Part shown: positions 51,381-61,577 of the stretch, piece after piece
How the letters are laid out: each line of letters opens with the position of its first letter
Numbering within the stretch: the stretch's first letter is position 1
Source of the DNA: Wocania_A sp965224845
Lineage (GTDB): Bacteria > Bacteroidota > Bacteroidia > Flavobacteriales > Flavobacteriaceae
Length of the DNA stretch: 64,000 bases
NCBI GenBank assembly: GCA_965224845.1
Contig: CBDDAJ010000022.1
Span: forward strand, 62,001 to 126,000
Direction: 5' to 3'
The notes under the pieces: generated by a model
Seen by the model: the letters and a program-made list of their open reading frames with translations, nothing else
Database searches by the model: none
Told to the model about the DNA's origin: nothing
Program-made: the position numbers and the translations under genes

Positions 51381-53057
51381 TTAATTTTTGGTGTATGTTG
51401 GATTTGCAGGATCAGAAAAATCTAAAACAAAAGAATAAGTTCCTGCTGTAGTAACTAAATTTGCACCACCAGCTTCTAAAACACCATCTCCACCATTGTC
51501 TCCATAATTTACAGCCCAATCGTTATTGGCTCTAAATTTATATTCGCCATCAGTTAGAGTAACATCATTAAGAATCCAAATGTCATTAAAAGGGCGAGAC
51601 CAATCTCTTGTAAACTGTGCATCTGGCGTTGCTCCCCAATCATTGTAAGCACCACCAACTAATCCCCAAACATTGTCAATTGGTTCTAAAGTGTATGTTA
51701 AATCATTCATATTTACTGTCGCTATATATATGCCGGCAGTTACAACAATGTTAGCCCCTCCTGCATCTAAAGTACCATCTCCACCATCATCACCCCAATT
51801 GGTCCCCCAATCGTTGTTCATTCTAAACTTCATTTCTCCATCAATTAAAGTTACAATGCCTCTAAATACATCAGAATACTGATCGTACTCTAGCATAAAA
51901 TCTGGTGTTGCTCCCCAATCGTTATAAGCCCCTCCTACAATTCCTAATGAAAAGTTTTCAATAGTGTAGGTTAGGTTATTTAAGTCCATGGTTACTTTAT
52001 ATGATCCTGCTGTGCTAATATTAATATTAGCGCCTCCACCATCAAGCGTTCCGTCGGCACCATTGTCGCCATAGTTATTGGCCCAATCCATGTTTTCTCT
52101 AAACTTAATTTCTCCAGTAGGTAAGGTAACATAAGCTACCAAAACACCATCAACAGCTGTTGTCCAAAACGGTAAATCTGGTGAGCCTCCCCAACCAGTT
52201 ACTGCACCTACAATGCCCCAGTTAGTAGATAAATCTAAAACGGTTAAATATGTGGTTACAGATATGGTTATGGTATCTCCAATTCTTTCCAGTATCGAAC
52301 CAGTTGCACTATCGGTAATTACCGAACGCACACGTATGTCTAAGTCGCCAGTAGTATCCACTGGAATACCGCTTTGTATTGCAGCTGCATTTAATTGCGC
52401 ATTTGTTAATGAAATTGAATTTTGATTTGTTACAGAACCAATTTCTATTGGCATTGCAAAATTAGTTCCTGCAGTTGCAGCTTCTAGAAAATACTCTACA
52501 TCTACACCTAAAGAAGATTCTAAGATTGGATCATCCCACGCTACAGTAATAGCAATAGCATCGTTGTTATCAAGTGACAAAACAAATGAGTCTCCATCAG
52601 TAACACTATTTACTACAGGGTTATTAACAGGATAAGTAGTAACTAAAAGTAAAATATTATTTGAAATTTGACTTCCAGATGATACTCTCATATAAATAGC
52701 GATATCTTTAAATGTACTAACACCTGTACTTGCAATAGCATTGTTAAAATCTGCTACCGTCATTGAAAAATTACTTTTATCTGTAGTTCCTAAAGTTACA
52801 GGAGTTGTGAATGCTTCGTCTGTAGACATCTCTACATTATAAGAACCACCTCCGGTTACTTCATCATTCCAAGTAATTGTAAATGCTGGATTATCAGGTA
52901 ACGAAAAGTTTAAAAACACACTGCTAATCCCTGGTGTGTTAAGAACAAACTTAGCTTCTGGAGTTGTTATTGTTAAACTTTCTTCTGTTTCACAAGCTGT
53001 AAAAATAAAGGCAAATGACAGTAAAAGAAAGCTAATTTTTTTTATATATAAATTCAT
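51381..53057 (-). CDS. SusE/SusF-like starch-binding lipoprotein with three tandem CBM repeats
   Basis: A 558-residue lipoprotein (signal ending FIFTAC). Two SusE-type Ig domains (about residues 30-275, NPAFTITWNDEVTGGGSYNV) are followed by three repeats of about 90 residues with the starch-binding SusE/F pattern: WGIVGAVTGWGGSPD, LGIVGGAYNDWGATPD and WGLVGGAYNDWGATPD, each followed by KFR(E/M/A)N-DW--N(Y/W)GD(N/D)G. The aromatic residues in these are the expected glucan-stacking residues. It binds starch or maltodextrins on the outer surface and helps pass them to the amylase and SusCD. Confidence 0.9.
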   Translation of the reverse strand: MNLYIKKISFLLLSFAFIFTACETEESLTITTPEAKFVLNTPGISSVFLNFSLPDNPAFTITWNDEVTGGGSYNVEMSTDEAFTTPVTLGTTDKSNFSMTVADFNNAIASTGVSTFKDIAIYMRVSSGSQISNNILLLVTTYPVNNPVVNSVTDGDSFVLSLDNNDAIAITVAWDDPILESSLGVDVEYFLEAATAGTNFAMPIEIGSVTNQNSISLTNAQLNAAAIQSGIPVDTTGDLDIRVRSVITDSATGSILERIGDTITISVTTYLTVLDLSTNWGIVGAVTGWGGSPDLPFWTTAVDGVLVAYVTLPTGEIKFRENMDWANNYGDNGADGTLDGGGANINISTAGSYKVTMDLNNLTYTIENFSLGIVGGAYNDWGATPDFMLEYDQYSDVFRGIVTLIDGEMKFRMNNDWGTNWGDDGGDGTLDAGGANIVVTAGIYIATVNMNDLTYTLEPIDNVWGLVGGAYNDWGATPDAQFTRDWSRPFNDIWILNDVTLTDGEYKFRANNDWAVNYGDNGGDGVLEAGGANLVTTAGTYSFVLDFSDPANPTYTKN

Positions 53058-53074
53058 ATCTGTTTTTTTTATGA

Positions 53075-54172
53075 TTATAAATTCAACGGAATAAGGATGT
53101 AACGACCGGTTAAATCGTTAAACCAAACATCGTAATCATCTTCAACTACTACTGGAATCGATCCGCCACCATTTGTAGCCACTCCTGAGAATGAAGTAGA
53201 ACTGCCCCAGGTATCTGCGTCTGCTAAAAATGAAACTTCACCAGGAGTTAAATGTATTCCGGATACAAACCAAATGTGTCCATCAAAGGCTAATGGTGTT
53301 AGAGCTGTTGTGCTAGCAACACCTGACCCTTGAATAGATAATGAAGCAGGACTTGTAATTCCTGAAGCATCAAAAGGCTCGAAAGTAAAGGTGTTATTCC
53401 CAAAGTTTATGGTAAACGTATAGAACCCTTCCGGAATGCCATCACCACCTCCGTAAGGAAACCTTTCCGGGTCATCACCACCTCCGGGATTATTTCCAAC
53501 AGTGCTACCATCATCAGTACCCCATTGTGGTTGCCATAATCCTTTGGTTTGAAGCACTTTAAAATGACCGTTGTCTGCCCAAAAACCTGTATAGTAGAAT
53601 ACATTACTGTTATTTTCATCTCTATATAATGCCGGATTGTTAGCATTGTTATTCCAACCTGGTGCTGTAGCATCCCCTACTAAGTAGTAATCATTAAATA
53701 CGTAGTTAAAGTATGGAAATACATCAAACTGAACCGTATTTGAGTTTATTTGTTCACTATTTTGAGATCCTATAGAGGCCACAACTCTAGTGTATAAAGT
53801 AGCCCATTCAAAAGGGTTTAATCCGGCATTACCTGCAGCTGCATTAATTTCGCTTACAGATAATGTTATGTCGCTTTTACCTGTTATAGAAGCTGCGGTT
53901 ACTGGATTTGTAAAAGCCTCGTCACTGGCAAATTGAATGGCATAATTTACTGCCGTTTGTTGCCCGTAATCAGACTCCACCCAATTTAATGTAAGCGCAG
54001 GATTTGATGTGTTAACCGCATCAAGTTCTATTTGTGTAAAGTTCAAATCTGCTAAAACTGGTGCTGTTGGTGCAGATATATGGAATGTATCAGTGGTATC
54101 ATCGCAAGAACTAAGGAATAGTAAAACTAAGCCAATGATACTAACTGCTGAAATTCTTTTAATTTTTTTCAT
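53075..54172 (-). CDS. SusE-like outer-membrane starch-binding lipoprotein
   Basis: A 365-residue lipoprotein (MKKIKRISAVSIIGLVLLFLSSC). A SusE-type domain (about residues 30-150, NPALTLNWVESDYGQQTAVNY) is followed by a SusF-type binding module (about 155-275, YYLVGDATAPGWNNNANNPA and GHFKVLQTKGLWQPQWG) and a second, shorter one (about 285-365, WFVSGIHLTPGEVSFLADAD). It lies 20 bp after SusD, the standard SusE position. It should bind alpha-glucan at the cell surface. Confidence 0.9.
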   Translation of the reverse strand: MKKIKRISAVSIIGLVLLFLSSCDDTTDTFHISAPTAPVLADLNFTQIELDAVNTSNPALTLNWVESDYGQQTAVNYAIQFASDEAFTNPVTAASITGKSDITLSVSEINAAAGNAGLNPFEWATLYTRVVASIGSQNSEQINSNTVQFDVFPYFNYVFNDYYLVGDATAPGWNNNANNPALYRDENNSNVFYYTGFWADNGHFKVLQTKGLWQPQWGTDDGSTVGNNPGGGDDPERFPYGGGDGIPEGFYTFTINFGNNTFTFEPFDASGITSPASLSIQGSGVASTTALTPLAFDGHIWFVSGIHLTPGEVSFLADADTWGSSTSFSGVATNGGGSIPVVVEDDYDVWFNDLTGRYILIPLNL

Positions 54173-54192
54173 CGTGTTAATTTGTTTTAATT

Positions 54193-55794
54193 TTAATACC
54201 CGGTGTTTTGAGTAAGATTAGGATTTGCAGCCATACTTGCTGTAGGGATTGGGTATACATTAAAGTGTGCAGGTAATGAAATACCATTACTTCCGTTTCC
54301 TTTCCAAGCCCAATTGTAGTTTCCACCAGTAAACTTATTGTAGCGAATTAAATCTTGTCTGCGGTGAGCTTCCCAATGAAGTTCGCGAGATCTCTCGTCT
54401 AAAATAAAATCTAAGGTTAAGTCACCAGAGGTGATTAAGTTAGTATTATTAGCTCTGGTTCTTAATGCGTTAACATAATCAACAGCAGTTGATAGTGATC
54501 CGCCACCACCTCTTAAGTGGGCTTCGGCATACATTAAATATACATCAGCCAATCTAAATAATGGAAAGTCTGTATCAACAAAAGTTTGATCCACACCAAA
54601 ACCACCAGTAGATGTTGCATTTGAATATTTTTGAATAATATACCCTGAATCTTTATCAGAAATGTCATTAATATCTATAGGCCTTCCTTCAGAAATAATG
54701 GTGTTTCTGGTATCGTTATCAAAAGAACCATCAAACAGTTCTGCAAATTGCTTTCTTACTCGAAGAGCTCCACCCCATCCGCCGGCACCAACACCTACTT
54801 CAGCTCCGTTTACTTCAATGCTTCCAACAGATCCATTAATCATAACTGTTGTTGGACCATAGTTTTGAGTTGTTAAACCATCAGATATAATAGGAAATAT
54901 AATTTCATTAACGGCTGAGTTTGTATTATTATCTGCCATGAAATTATGAAGATAATTGGTAGCTAAAGAATAACCATCATTAATTATTTTTTCACAGTAG
55001 TTAATACAATCACCATATTTGTTTTCACCAATATAAACTTCAGCGTTTAAGTATATTTTAGCCAAAATCATATAGGCAACAGCTTTATCGGCTCTTCCAT
55101 ATTCATTTTGTCTTGAGTTAACTAAATCTGAATCAATAGCTAATAATTCACTTTCTACAAAAGAGAACAATTGTGCTCTATTGTATACTTCTGGTTGCGA
55201 ATTTAAAGGGGTATCTTCAGTTGCAAAATTTGCTTTTCCAAAAATATCCATCATATAATAGTAAGCCATGGCTCTCATTAATCGAGCCTCAGCTCTATAA
55301 GCTGGTATTTCATTTCTAACTGCTGTAGAAACATTTCTTGAGTCTAATTTTTCGTCTGTAGTTTCTCTTAAAAAGTTATTTGCTAATGCTATGGAAAGAT
55401 GAGCTCTACTAAACATACCCAATAATAATGGGTTTTGAGCGGTCCACAAATTTCTTTGTATTTCTCTGGTGCCAGGGTCATTTTCATAAGACCAAATCAT
55501 TTGATCTGCTGATAATGTTTGAACATATAAAAGAACACGACCAAATTGACTGGTACCTGCATCAATATTCTTTAGATTAGAACTTCCTGCACCATCTGTA
55601 CCAGTTAAAGCCAAATTAGCATAAATACCTGCTAAAACTTGCTTGTAAGCGGCTTCGTCTTTAAAGAGGTCTTCACTTAATATGGTTTGATCATCATTAG
55701 GTGTTATATTCAAATCGTCTGTACATGATGTAAATGCAACGATAAAAAGACATATAAACCCTATAGTTTTGTATATTTTAAACCTTGTTTTCAT
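54193..55794 (-). CDS. susD: SusD/RagB-type lipoprotein, alpha-glucan locus
   Basis: A 533-residue lipoprotein (signal ending VAFTSC). SusD features: FKDEAAYKQVLAGIYANLAL, RAEARLMRAMAYYYMMDIFG, FPLFRLADVYLMYAEAHLRG, YVNALRTRANN and LDERSRELHWEAHRRQDLIRY. It is similar in design to the starch-binding SusD of Bacteroides, and the neighbours (SusE/F-like proteins, amylase, GH65) point to maltooligosaccharides as ligands. SusC is 11 bp upstream. Confidence 0.93.
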   Translation of the reverse strand: MKTRFKIYKTIGFICLFIVAFTSCTDDLNITPNDDQTILSEDLFKDEAAYKQVLAGIYANLALTGTDGAGSSNLKNIDAGTSQFGRVLLYVQTLSADQMIWSYENDPGTREIQRNLWTAQNPLLLGMFSRAHLSIALANNFLRETTDEKLDSRNVSTAVRNEIPAYRAEARLMRAMAYYYMMDIFGKANFATEDTPLNSQPEVYNRAQLFSFVESELLAIDSDLVNSRQNEYGRADKAVAYMILAKIYLNAEVYIGENKYGDCINYCEKIINDGYSLATNYLHNFMADNNTNSAVNEIIFPIISDGLTTQNYGPTTVMINGSVGSIEVNGAEVGVGAGGWGGALRVRKQFAELFDGSFDNDTRNTIISEGRPIDINDISDKDSGYIIQKYSNATSTGGFGVDQTFVDTDFPLFRLADVYLMYAEAHLRGGGGSLSTAVDYVNALRTRANNTNLITSGDLTLDFILDERSRELHWEAHRRQDLIRYNKFTGGNYNWAWKGNGSNGISLPAHFNVYPIPTASMAANPNLTQNTGY

Positions 55795-55805
55795 AGTTGT
55801 TTTTT

Positions 55806-58727
55806 TTAAAATTTAAAATTAGCTCCAGCTAAAATTGTTCTTGACCTTGGATAAATAACATTATCAATACCCTGGTCTGCACCAACTGATACTTCAGGAT
55901 CTAATCCGCTATAGTTTGTTATAGTAAATACATTTTGAATACCTCCCCATAATCTTAAACTTTTTAAATGTTTAGATAGGTTGTTAAAAGTATATCCTAG
56001 TGTAATATTATCCATTTTTAAGAACGATGCATCTTCAACGTATATATCAGAAATGATTACATCAGATGTTCTTTGAAAACCAGTATTTAATACAGATGTC
56101 GGGACATTTCCTAATACAGCATTATCTTGTAATAATTCATATTGAGCTCTAGAAGAGTTTACATTATTATAAACATAGTTTCCTAAGTTAGCTCTCAAGT
56201 TAAAAGAAAAATCAAAATTTTTGTAGTTAAAGTTTGATTGGAAACCTAAAATAACATCAGCTCCAGGATTTTCTTTTAAATAACGATCATCGTCATTAAT
56301 AACATTATCTCCATTTAAATCTACAAAAGCACCTTCAATAGGGTTGCCGGCATTGTCATACAATTGTTTAAAAACACTAAAAGAATTAGGCGGGAAACCT
56401 TCTCTTAATATTTGAATGTTATTACCGGTACCGCCAGAAATACCACCAGTTCTTACATCTTGCCCCAATGCTAATTCTTTTATTTCTCTATCTAAAAATG
56501 TTGCATTAAAGTTAAAGTCAAGTGTAACGTCATCTTGTTTAATTACATCGGCATTTAAAGCAAACTCAATACCTTGAATTTGTAACTCGCCAATGTTTTG
56601 AATAATACTGTTTGAAAAGTTAGTGCCATCAGCAACAGAGGCCGTAAACAATAAATCGGTTGAGTTTTTTTGAAAGAAGTTTAAAGAACCAGAAAGACGC
56701 TCATCAAATAAACCATAATCCACTCCAAATTCTATGGTGGCTGTTTCTTCCCACTTTAAATCTGGGTTAATCTCTGAAGCAATTAAAGATTGTACTACTG
56801 TATTGTTAAACTGGTATTGAGAGTTAACATTACCCCCTCTATATCTATTTAAAAAGATGTCTTTTTCGTTAACGGCTTGTTGTCCTGTAATACCATAACC
56901 AGCCCTTAACTTTAAGCTAGAAATAGTTTTTGAATCTTTTAAAAAATCTTCATCACTTATATTCCAGGCAATTGCTGCCGCTGGAAAATCTCCCCATTGA
57001 TTTTCTTTACTAAATCGCGATGTTCCATCACGTCTGTAAGTTAATGTTAATAGGTATTTGTCAAGAAAAGTTAAGTTAGCTCTACCAAAAAGACCTATTA
57101 AAACAACATTTGGATCAGCATAAGTATTTGCAAAACTTAAAGGATCTCTTTGATTGCCCGTATCATTACCATTAAAAGTAAACTCCTGGTAAGAGTAACC
57201 CGCAGTAATTTCAGCTCTAATATTATTAAAGTCCTTGTTGTATGTTAAGTAACCGTCAAGTAATTTGTTAGTTCTTTTTTCAAACCGTCTTAAAGCGTTT
57301 CCTTTTACAGCATCATTTGTTGGAACATTAAATGAGGTTGATTGAATTTCTTTTGCTTCAGTTTTATCGTAACCTAAATTTAATACAGCTCTTAATTCTG
57401 GTAAAAAATGAAATTTATAATCAAAATTTAAATTGCCATAAGTTCTGTTTGAATCACCAAGATTATTAGTTTGTAGTAAAGAAGCAACAGGGTTTGTTGT
57501 TCCGTTAGAAATAATATGGCCATTTCTATGCTGATAAAAACCATCAAAAGGAGAAGATGGGTCATAAACAGGTTGAGTAGGGTCGTAGCGTAAAGCAGCT
57601 CCTATTTGCCCAGAGTCACCAAATCGATTATCCTCAAAAGATAAATTTGCGTTTATGTTAACTTTTAAATGGTCGTCAAAGAATTTAGGGTTTAAAGCTA
57701 AACTTAAATTTCTCCTTTCAAATTCTGATGTTAATATAGCACCTTCTTGATTGGTAACACCAAACGAAAATCTTGCAGGTAATACTTTAAAAAGTGATCC
57801 TTGCATAGATAAATTATGTTGAGATGATACTGTATTTCTAAAAATCTCATCTTGCCAATTGGTGCTGGCTGCTCCTAGTAAACTTTCGTCTAATGTAGCA
57901 CCATTTACAGGTTGTGAAGTTACTAACTGCCTGTAAGCATTACCAGAAAAAACATCTACTCTGTCTGTAAGCTCTCCAAAGCTATATTGAGCATCATAAG
58001 TAGCACTAAATGTTGATTTCCCTTTTTTAGTTACAATAATGATAACGCCATTTGATGCTCTTGACCCATAAATGGCTGTTGCTGAAGCATCTTTTAAAAC
58101 AGAAAAGGAATCAATATCGTTAGGGTTAATACTAGCTAAAACCCCTCTTGATCCCTTAACACCATTATTGTCAATTGGTAATCCATCAATAATGATAAGT
58201 GGATCGTTTGATGCGTTTATTGATGAACCACCACGAATTTTGATTTGTGAGCCCGAACCCGGAGCACCACTAGTTGTAACACTTACACCAGCTACACGGC
58301 CACTTAATAAGTTTTCGGGTGTAACTATATTTCCTTTTGTAAAGTCTTCAGAGGTTATTGCTTCTACAGAGCCTGTGGCATCTTTTTTAGTTGTAGAACC
58401 ATATCCAATGATAACAATTTCGTTCAATTGGGCTGTATCTTCAATTAATTGAACATTTAATGAAGCTTGCCCAGAATAAGTAATTTCAATTGATTGATAA
58501 CCAATATAAGAGAATACAATAACATCTCCATTATTAACCTCAATTTGATAATTACCATCAAAATCTGTCGATGTTCCGGTTGTGGTGTCTTTAATAACGA
58601 CATTTACCCCTGGAAGCGGAATAGAAGTTGATTGCTCTGTTACTGTTCCTGTAAGTGTATTTTGACCAAACATAAGTGCTGGCATAATAAACAGCAAAAA
58701 CAATAAACTATTAACTGTTGTTTTCAT
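55806..58727 (-). CDS. susC: SusC/RagA-type TonB-dependent receptor, alpha-glucan locus
   Basis: A 973-residue outer-membrane receptor with signal peptide (MKTTVNSLLFLLFIMPALMFGQ), carboxypeptidase-D-regulatory-like domain (TLTGTVTEQSTSIPLPGVNV), TonB-box/plug region (LNEIVIIGYGSTTKKDATGS) and a barrel that ends IYPRSRTILAGANFKF. It imports maltodextrins with the SusD partner. It is transcribed divergently from the LacI gene, and the 247-bp region between them holds a LacI-type palindrome. Confidence 0.95.
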   Translation of the reverse strand: MKTTVNSLLFLLFIMPALMFGQNTLTGTVTEQSTSIPLPGVNVVIKDTTTGTSTDFDGNYQIEVNNGDVIVFSYIGYQSIEITYSGQASLNVQLIEDTAQLNEIVIIGYGSTTKKDATGSVEAITSEDFTKGNIVTPENLLSGRVAGVSVTTSGAPGSGSQIKIRGGSSINASNDPLIIIDGLPIDNNGVKGSRGVLASINPNDIDSFSVLKDASATAIYGSRASNGVIIIVTKKGKSTFSATYDAQYSFGELTDRVDVFSGNAYRQLVTSQPVNGATLDESLLGAASTNWQDEIFRNTVSSQHNLSMQGSLFKVLPARFSFGVTNQEGAILTSEFERRNLSLALNPKFFDDHLKVNINANLSFEDNRFGDSGQIGAALRYDPTQPVYDPSSPFDGFYQHRNGHIISNGTTNPVASLLQTNNLGDSNRTYGNLNFDYKFHFLPELRAVLNLGYDKTEAKEIQSTSFNVPTNDAVKGNALRRFEKRTNKLLDGYLTYNKDFNNIRAEITAGYSYQEFTFNGNDTGNQRDPLSFANTYADPNVVLIGLFGRANLTFLDKYLLTLTYRRDGTSRFSKENQWGDFPAAAIAWNISDEDFLKDSKTISSLKLRAGYGITGQQAVNEKDIFLNRYRGGNVNSQYQFNNTVVQSLIASEINPDLKWEETATIEFGVDYGLFDERLSGSLNFFQKNSTDLLFTASVADGTNFSNSIIQNIGELQIQGIEFALNADVIKQDDVTLDFNFNATFLDREIKELALGQDVRTGGISGGTGNNIQILREGFPPNSFSVFKQLYDNAGNPIEGAFVDLNGDNVINDDDRYLKENPGADVILGFQSNFNYKNFDFSFNLRANLGNYVYNNVNSSRAQYELLQDNAVLGNVPTSVLNTGFQRTSDVIISDIYVEDASFLKMDNITLGYTFNNLSKHLKSLRLWGGIQNVFTITNYSGLDPEVSVGADQGIDNVIYPRSRTILAGANFKF

Positions 58728-58837
58728 ATAAATTCTTTGAGTTAATTTTTAAATTAGTCAGTATATATTTTCACTTCTCACGTTAAAACTATGCAAAGTC
58801 TATGTAAAGAAATAATTTTGAATTACGAAATTCTTAG

Positions 58838-58867
58838 CGAAAACGTTTTCGTGTTGAAAACTTTTCA
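58838..58867. promoter_or_regulatory. LacI-type operator palindromes in the divergent SusC/LacI region
   Basis: CGAAAACGTTTTCG (58838-58851) is a perfect 14-bp palindrome with the central CG typical of LacI-family operators. A second palindrome, TGAAAACTTTTCA (58855-58867), follows at 3 bp. They lie about 111 bp before the SusC start and 108 bp before the LacI start, so one regulator could control both. Confidence 0.75.
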
Positions 58868-58974
58868 TGATTTACTGTTTTTATTGAGGAAAACATATAG
58901 AATTACACATTAAAAATAATATCTTTATAAAGGAATTTTTATAAAATAATGACTGCTGTTAAATATATGACCCA

Positions 58975-60048
58975 ATGAAAAGAAAAATAACTTTGAAGCA
59001 GATAGCCCGGGAATTAGATGTTTCTATTTCAACAGTTTCAAAAGCGCTTAGTAATAGTAAAGAAATTAGTGAAGATACTACACAAAAAATACAGGCCTTT
59101 GCTAAGCTTTATAACTATAAGCCTAATAATATTGCACTTAGTTTAAAGAACAGAAAAACTAAAACAATAGGAATATTAATTCCAGAAATAGTACACCATT
59201 TTTTTTCTACAGTAATAAGAGGGATTGAATTAGTGGCAAACAGGCGTGGTTATAATGTTATTGTTGGGTTATCGAACGAATCGTTTACAAAAGAAATCAT
59301 CAATATGGAAATGCTTGCTAATGGTAGTATTGACGGGTTTATTTTGTCGATCTCTAAGGAAACTTTATTGAAACAGGACTATCATCATTTTAATGCCACC
59401 ATAAATCAAGGGATGCCTATTGTAATGTTTGATAGAGTTGTAAATGAAGTGGATTGTGATAAGGTTATTGTTGATGATTTTAATGGATCTGTGAAGGCCG
59501 TAAATAAGCTAATTGAAAACAACTGTAAAAATATAGCACTCATAACCACGATGGATTATGTGAGTGTAGGCAGGCTAAGAACTCAGGGCTATATTGAAGC
59601 TTTAGAAAGTCATAAAATAATAGCAAACCCCAATTTAATATTGAAGATTGACGACAGTTTAGATGTTGAGAATCATTTGGAGGACTTAGAACTTGAAATA
59701 GAGCAATTTTTTAAAGTGAATAGTAATATTGATGGTGTTTTTGCTGTTAATGAGCTTTATGCAGTTACCGCTATGAAAGTAGCTAGGAAATTAGGGTTAA
59801 GCATACCAGATGATGTTCAGGTTATTGGTTTTACCGACGGAGTGCTATCAAAACATGCTACGCCAAGTTTAACAACTGTAAGTCAGCACGGTCAAAAAAT
59901 AGGAGAGCAGGCTGCGAATTTACTAATAGATAGACTGGTTGCATCTGATACTGAAGATAACCAGTATTTTACTAATGACGAGAGAAAATCAGATTTTATA
60001 AAGGTGGTTATTGAGACCGAAATAATTGAAAGAGAATCAACTAAATAG
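58975..60048 (+). CDS. LacI family transcriptional regulator
   Basis: A 357-residue regulator. The N-terminal helix-turn-helix (ITLKQIARELDVSISTVSKALS, here residues 5-25, with hinge YNYKPNNIALSLKNRKT) is followed by a periplasmic-binding-protein-like sensor (about 60-340, TIGILIPEIVHHFFSTVIRG, GVFAVNELYAVTAMKVAR and VIGFTDGVLSKHATPSLTTV). Likely controls the alpha-glucan locus in response to a maltose-type sugar, judged from its position between SusC and the symporter/phosphorylase genes and from the palindromes nearby. Confidence 0.93.
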   Translation: MKRKITLKQIARELDVSISTVSKALSNSKEISEDTTQKIQAFAKLYNYKPNNIALSLKNRKTKTIGILIPEIVHHFFSTVIRGIELVANRRGYNVIVGLSNESFTKEIINMEMLANGSIDGFILSISKETLLKQDYHHFNATINQGMPIVMFDRVVNEVDCDKVIVDDFNGSVKAVNKLIENNCKNIALITTMDYVSVGRLRTQGYIEALESHKIIANPNLILKIDDSLDVENHLEDLELEIEQFFKVNSNIDGVFAVNELYAVTAMKVARKLGLSIPDDVQVIGFTDGVLSKHATPSLTTVSQHGQKIGEQAANLLIDRLVASDTEDNQYFTNDERKSDFIKVVIETEIIERESTK

Positions 60049-60155
60049 TTTCGTTAATTAGTATTGGAGTATAAATTTTATTAGGAAAAATTAAAATCTT
60101 TTATATCTTTGATGCGAAATCAAGACTTATATTTTCACTTCTCACAATAAGTTTT

Positions 60156-60173
60156 GATAAGTTATCGCTTATC
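60156..60173 (+). promoter_or_regulatory. inverted repeat upstream of the symporter gene
   Basis: GATAAG-N6-CTTATC lies 29 bp before the ATG at 60203. It may be an operator or RNA hairpin. It differs from the CGAAAACGTTTTCG palindrome, so control by the same LacI protein is uncertain. Confidence 0.35.
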
Positions 60174-60202
60174 GAAATAGTATTAATTTAAACATACTAT
60201 TA

Positions 60203-61567
60203 ATGGAAAAGCGTAGATTAAGTTTCTGGGAAATTTGGAACATGAGTTTCGGTTTTTTGGGAATACAATTTGGATTTGCCTTACAAGGTGGGTTCATGTC
60301 TCGGATATTTCAAACACTAGGAGCCGATATTCACGATATACCAATCATGTGGATTGCTGCACCATTAACAGGCCTGTTAGTTCAGCCTATTATTGGTTAT
60401 CTAAGTGATAGAACATGGCACCCAAGATGGGGAAGGCGCCGACCCTATTTTTTAATTGGAGCTGTTTTAAGTTCTATCTCCTTATTTTTTGTGCCATATT
60501 CTCCTGCACTATGGATGGCTGCAGGGTTTTTATGGATACTTGATGCTTCAATAAACATTTCAATGGAACCTTTTAGAGCTTTGGTTGCCGACAAACTTAC
60601 TGAGTCGCAGCGCACCTATGGCTTTGTAGTTCAAACTTTAATTATTGGAATAGGAACATGGGTAGCAAGTAATTTGCCCTGGATGGTTTCTCAATTAGGA
60701 GTAAGTGATTCAGCAGCTTCAGGAGTTATTCCAAATTCGGTTAAAGTTGCTTTTGCTATAGGCGCATTCGTTTTTTTAGTAAGCATACTATATACGGTTT
60801 TTACAACTTCTGAATATCCTCCTGAAGACATGGAAGCATTTGAAAAAGAAAAGGCTAAAAAAAATCAATTCATTCCAGATATACTCAACAATATTGGTAA
60901 CATGCCTTTAACAATGAAAAAACTAGGTGTTATTCAATTTTTTAGCTGGTTTGCATTTTTTACCATGTGGAGCTTAGCAAATCCGGCTTTAACTGAACAT
61001 GTGTTTAGTACGCCAGCACCAATACAATCTGCATATGATATGACCAATGCAGTTCAGGCTGAAGCTTTTAATATAGCTAATACTGCATTTCAAAAATCAT
61101 CAAATTTAGTGGGATCGGCTATGGGGGTTTACGGATTATCATCAATGGCTTTTGCTCTTTTATTAGTGCTTTATACTTCAAAAAGAAGAGTAAACAGAAA
61201 ACTAATACACATGTTTTCCTTAATAATTGGCGGTATAGGTTTTATATATATGTATTATACATCTCCGGAAAATTTAAAGTATTGTTTTGTACTTGTTGGT
61301 TTTGCGTGGGGAAGTATACTTTCAATGCCGTATGCAATGCTATCTAGTTCTGTAGATCCTAAAAAAATGGGCATGTTCATGGGGATTTTTAACATGTTTA
61401 TTGTTATTCCTCAAATTATAGCAGCAGTTGGAGGTATAAACTATATCTCTGGATTATTGGGTAAAGAAGCCATTAATGCTATGACTGTTGCCGGTATAAG
61501 TTTAATTATTGCAGGCTTATGTAATTTATTAATTACAAATAAAAATGCCGTTTCATATCAAGGATAA
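60203..61567 (+). CDS. SLC45/GPH-like MFS sugar symporter (probable maltose/maltodextrin)
   Basis: A 454-residue inner-membrane protein with about 12 hydrophobic segments. The start MEKRRLSFWEIWNMSFGFLG and the loop YLSDRTWHPRWGRRRPYFLI are typical of the SLC45-like/GPH-type sugar transporters found beside maltose phosphorylase genes in Bacteroidota. It probably brings maltose or short maltodextrins into the cytoplasm for the phosphorylase at 62318. The gene for beta-phosphoglucomutase starts 10 bp after it. Confidence 0.9.
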   Translation: MEKRRLSFWEIWNMSFGFLGIQFGFALQGGFMSRIFQTLGADIHDIPIMWIAAPLTGLLVQPIIGYLSDRTWHPRWGRRRPYFLIGAVLSSISLFFVPYSPALWMAAGFLWILDASINISMEPFRALVADKLTESQRTYGFVVQTLIIGIGTWVASNLPWMVSQLGVSDSAASGVIPNSVKVAFAIGAFVFLVSILYTVFTTSEYPPEDMEAFEKEKAKKNQFIPDILNNIGNMPLTMKKLGVIQFFSWFAFFTMWSLANPALTEHVFSTPAPIQSAYDMTNAVQAEAFNIANTAFQKSSNLVGSAMGVYGLSSMAFALLLVLYTSKRRVNRKLIHMFSLIIGGIGFIYMYYTSPENLKYCFVLVGFAWGSILSMPYAMLSSSVDPKKMGMFMGIFNMFIVIPQIIAAVGGINYISGLLGKEAINAMTVAGISLIIAGLCNLLITNKNAVSYQG

Positions 61568-61577
61568 ATTATAATAC

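Noticed and set aside
58072..58452. A 126-codon plus-strand frame inside SusC
   Set aside because: Antisense to the conserved plug region of SusC; no independent support.
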